Positions 63,162 to 64,000 of a DNA stretch of 64,000 bases are shown in pieces. Below the pieces are notes generated by a model. That model was not told the origin of the DNA and made no database searches. It saw only the letters and a program-made list of their open reading frames with translations. The translations under genes and the position numbers were made by a program. Position 1 is the first letter of the stretch; each line of letters opens with the position of its first letter. This DNA is from Chelatococcus sp. YT9 (GTDB lineage: Bacteria; Pseudomonadota; Alphaproteobacteria; Rhizobiales; Beijerinckiaceae): contig NZ_JAHBRW010000001.1 of NCBI RefSeq assembly GCF_018398315.1, positions 492,001-556,000 of the forward strand, in the 5' to 3' direction.

Positions 63162-63895
63162 CCTTGTGAATGACAACAGATGGACTGCGATTGATCCTGA
63201 TATTCATCGTGACGGCGCACGAAATCCATTACGGTCTTCTCATTGCGTCCCTTCGGCGCCCGATCGAGCACCATCATGGCGCCCAGGAGCTCCTCAAGGC
63301 CCCGCGCGTAGCCGGAATAAGTATGGAACACATCTCCGGCTTCGTTTCTCGTGAAAGCGCTCAACCCGTGGAGTTCATTCAGATCCCCGAACGGTGGCAT
63401 CATACCGAAATTATAGAATATACTGCCGCTGGCGAGCTCTTCCGGCGAAAAGGATACATGAAAATCGAAGTTGAAGTCATTACCATAGGATGAAACCCAT
63501 GGCAGCTGCCAACCCATTCGCTGCTTGTAAGCCTGCAGCTTCTGAAGCGGAGCCCGCGACACAAGCGTCAAGGTGACGTCATGATGCTCCAGATGGGGCA
63601 AGGCGCCATCGAGATGATCTGCGAGGAATGAACAGCTTGGACAGCCGGCTTCCCAGTCCGGTCCGAACATGAAATGATAGATCACGAGCTGGCTGCGCCC
63701 GGCGAACAGTTCCCCCAGATCCCTCGGCCCACCCGGCGTATCGAAGACATAGGCCTTCTCGACCTTCGTCCAGGGCAGGGCCAGCCGCGCGGCGTTCACC
63801 GCATCGCGCAGCCGCGTCATTTCCTTTTCCTTCTCCAACAGGGCCTTGAGCGCGGTGAGCCATTCGTCGCGCGACACGACAGGATTGCCTTGCAT
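63158..63895 (-). CDS. DUF899 thioredoxin-like protein
   Basis: The 245-residue protein belongs to the DUF899 family, with a thioredoxin-like fold containing FGPDWEAGCPSCSFLADHLDG in place of a redox motif (CPSC). The block GNDFNFDFHVSF and the final DEYQDQS are typical. Function is not established. It is the first gene of the operon; a 12-bp palindrome (63941-63952) lies 46 bases upstream of its start. Confidence 0.88.
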   Translation of the reverse strand: MQGNPVVSRDEWLTALKALLEKEKEMTRLRDAVNAARLALPWTKVEKAYVFDTPGGPRDLGELFAGRSQLVIYHFMFGPDWEAGCPSCSFLADHLDGALPHLEHHDVTLTLVSRAPLQKLQAYKQRMGWQLPWVSSYGNDFNFDFHVSFSPEELASGSIFYNFGMMPPFGDLNELHGLSAFTRNEAGDVFHTYSGYARGLEELLGAMMVLDRAPKGRNEKTVMDFVRRHDEYQDQSQSICCHSQG

Positions 63896-63940
63896 TGCGG
63901 CCTCCTTGCAGCAGATATGAGCTTATGGCTTGACAATTAC

Positions 63941-63952
63941 GTTGATATCAAC
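63941..63952. promoter_or_regulatory. Perfect palindrome upstream of the DUF899 operon
   Basis: GTTGATATCAAC is a perfect 12-bp palindrome in an AT-rich promoter region, with partly symmetric flanks (TAC/ATT). ArsR-family repressors often bind such ATATCAA-centred sites, and ArsR genes usually accompany this operon type. The regulator, if divergent, lies beyond the right edge. Confidence 0.5.
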
Positions 63953-64000
63953 ATTATTAAGCCATGTCAAAGCACGTCGAGATACCTTTTGAAACGACTA

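Overview
The window is GC-rich and reads as a chromosomal stretch of an aerobic alphaproteobacterium, most likely of the order Hyphomicrobiales (Rhizobiales). The evidence is a PhyR/NepR/EcfG general stress module with matching promoters, homospermidine synthase beside an alphaproteobacterial-type ornithine decarboxylase, a fused aerobic indolepyruvate oxidoreductase and several families common in that order. I cannot name the genus. I saw no rRNA, tRNA, transposase, integrase, phage module or CRISPR array. Both edges cut through genes or regulatory regions.

Layout: 1-5.2 kb holds a truncated outer-membrane beta-barrel protein, a stomatin-like protein, ferrochelatase (hemH) and a HAD-type phosphatase. 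5.3-8.9 kb is a 1191-residue indolepyruvate:ferredoxin oxidoreductase. 9.1-10.9 kb is a nickel/cobalt export pair (DUF1007 plus NicO/RcnA-like permease) whose junction carries a triple 13-bp repeat. 10.9-12.8 kb is a 2H-phosphoesterase-like protein and an amidase. 13.2-16.8 kb has a small membrane protein and two tandem OpgD/OpgG glucan proteins; a third paralog lies at 27.5-29.1 kb. 17.0-22.3 kb is a zinc cluster: a 45-residue His-rich small protein, znuC, znuB, znuA, a CobW-type GTPase and a WD40 protein, with two Zur-like boxes. 22.4-26.9 kb has small conserved proteins and polyamine genes (homospermidine synthase, an acetyltransferase, ornithine decarboxylase with a long structured leader).

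29-44.5 kb is metabolic: creatininase-like amidohydrolase, MarR regulator, DMT exporter, a complete carbohydrate ABC importer (ATPase, binding protein, two permeases), a 2-hydroxyacid dehydrogenase, an SDR, two acetyltransferases, a PEP-mutase/isocitrate-lyase family enzyme, an IlvD/Edd sugar-acid dehydratase and an aminotransferase. This looks like sugar or sugar-acid uptake and catabolism. A TerB-like protein and a tetR-adaptor-RND efflux operon follow (44.7-50.7 kb).

50.9-57.5 kb is the most informative region. It encodes the general stress response core: sigma factor EcfG with a divergent NepR, a canonical second NepR divergent from PhyR, and a HisKA_2 sensor protein whose ATP-binding domain looks degenerate. 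It also encodes typical output genes (DUF1328, DUF883, CsbD). I found five exact GGAAC-N16-CGTT promoters here, in front of both nepR genes, phyR, the DUF1328 gene and csbD, so the regulators and outputs appear wired to the same sigma factor. The window ends with topA, a SUOX-type molybdopterin oxidoreductase and a VOC-DUF1579-DUF899 operon preceded by a perfect palindrome.
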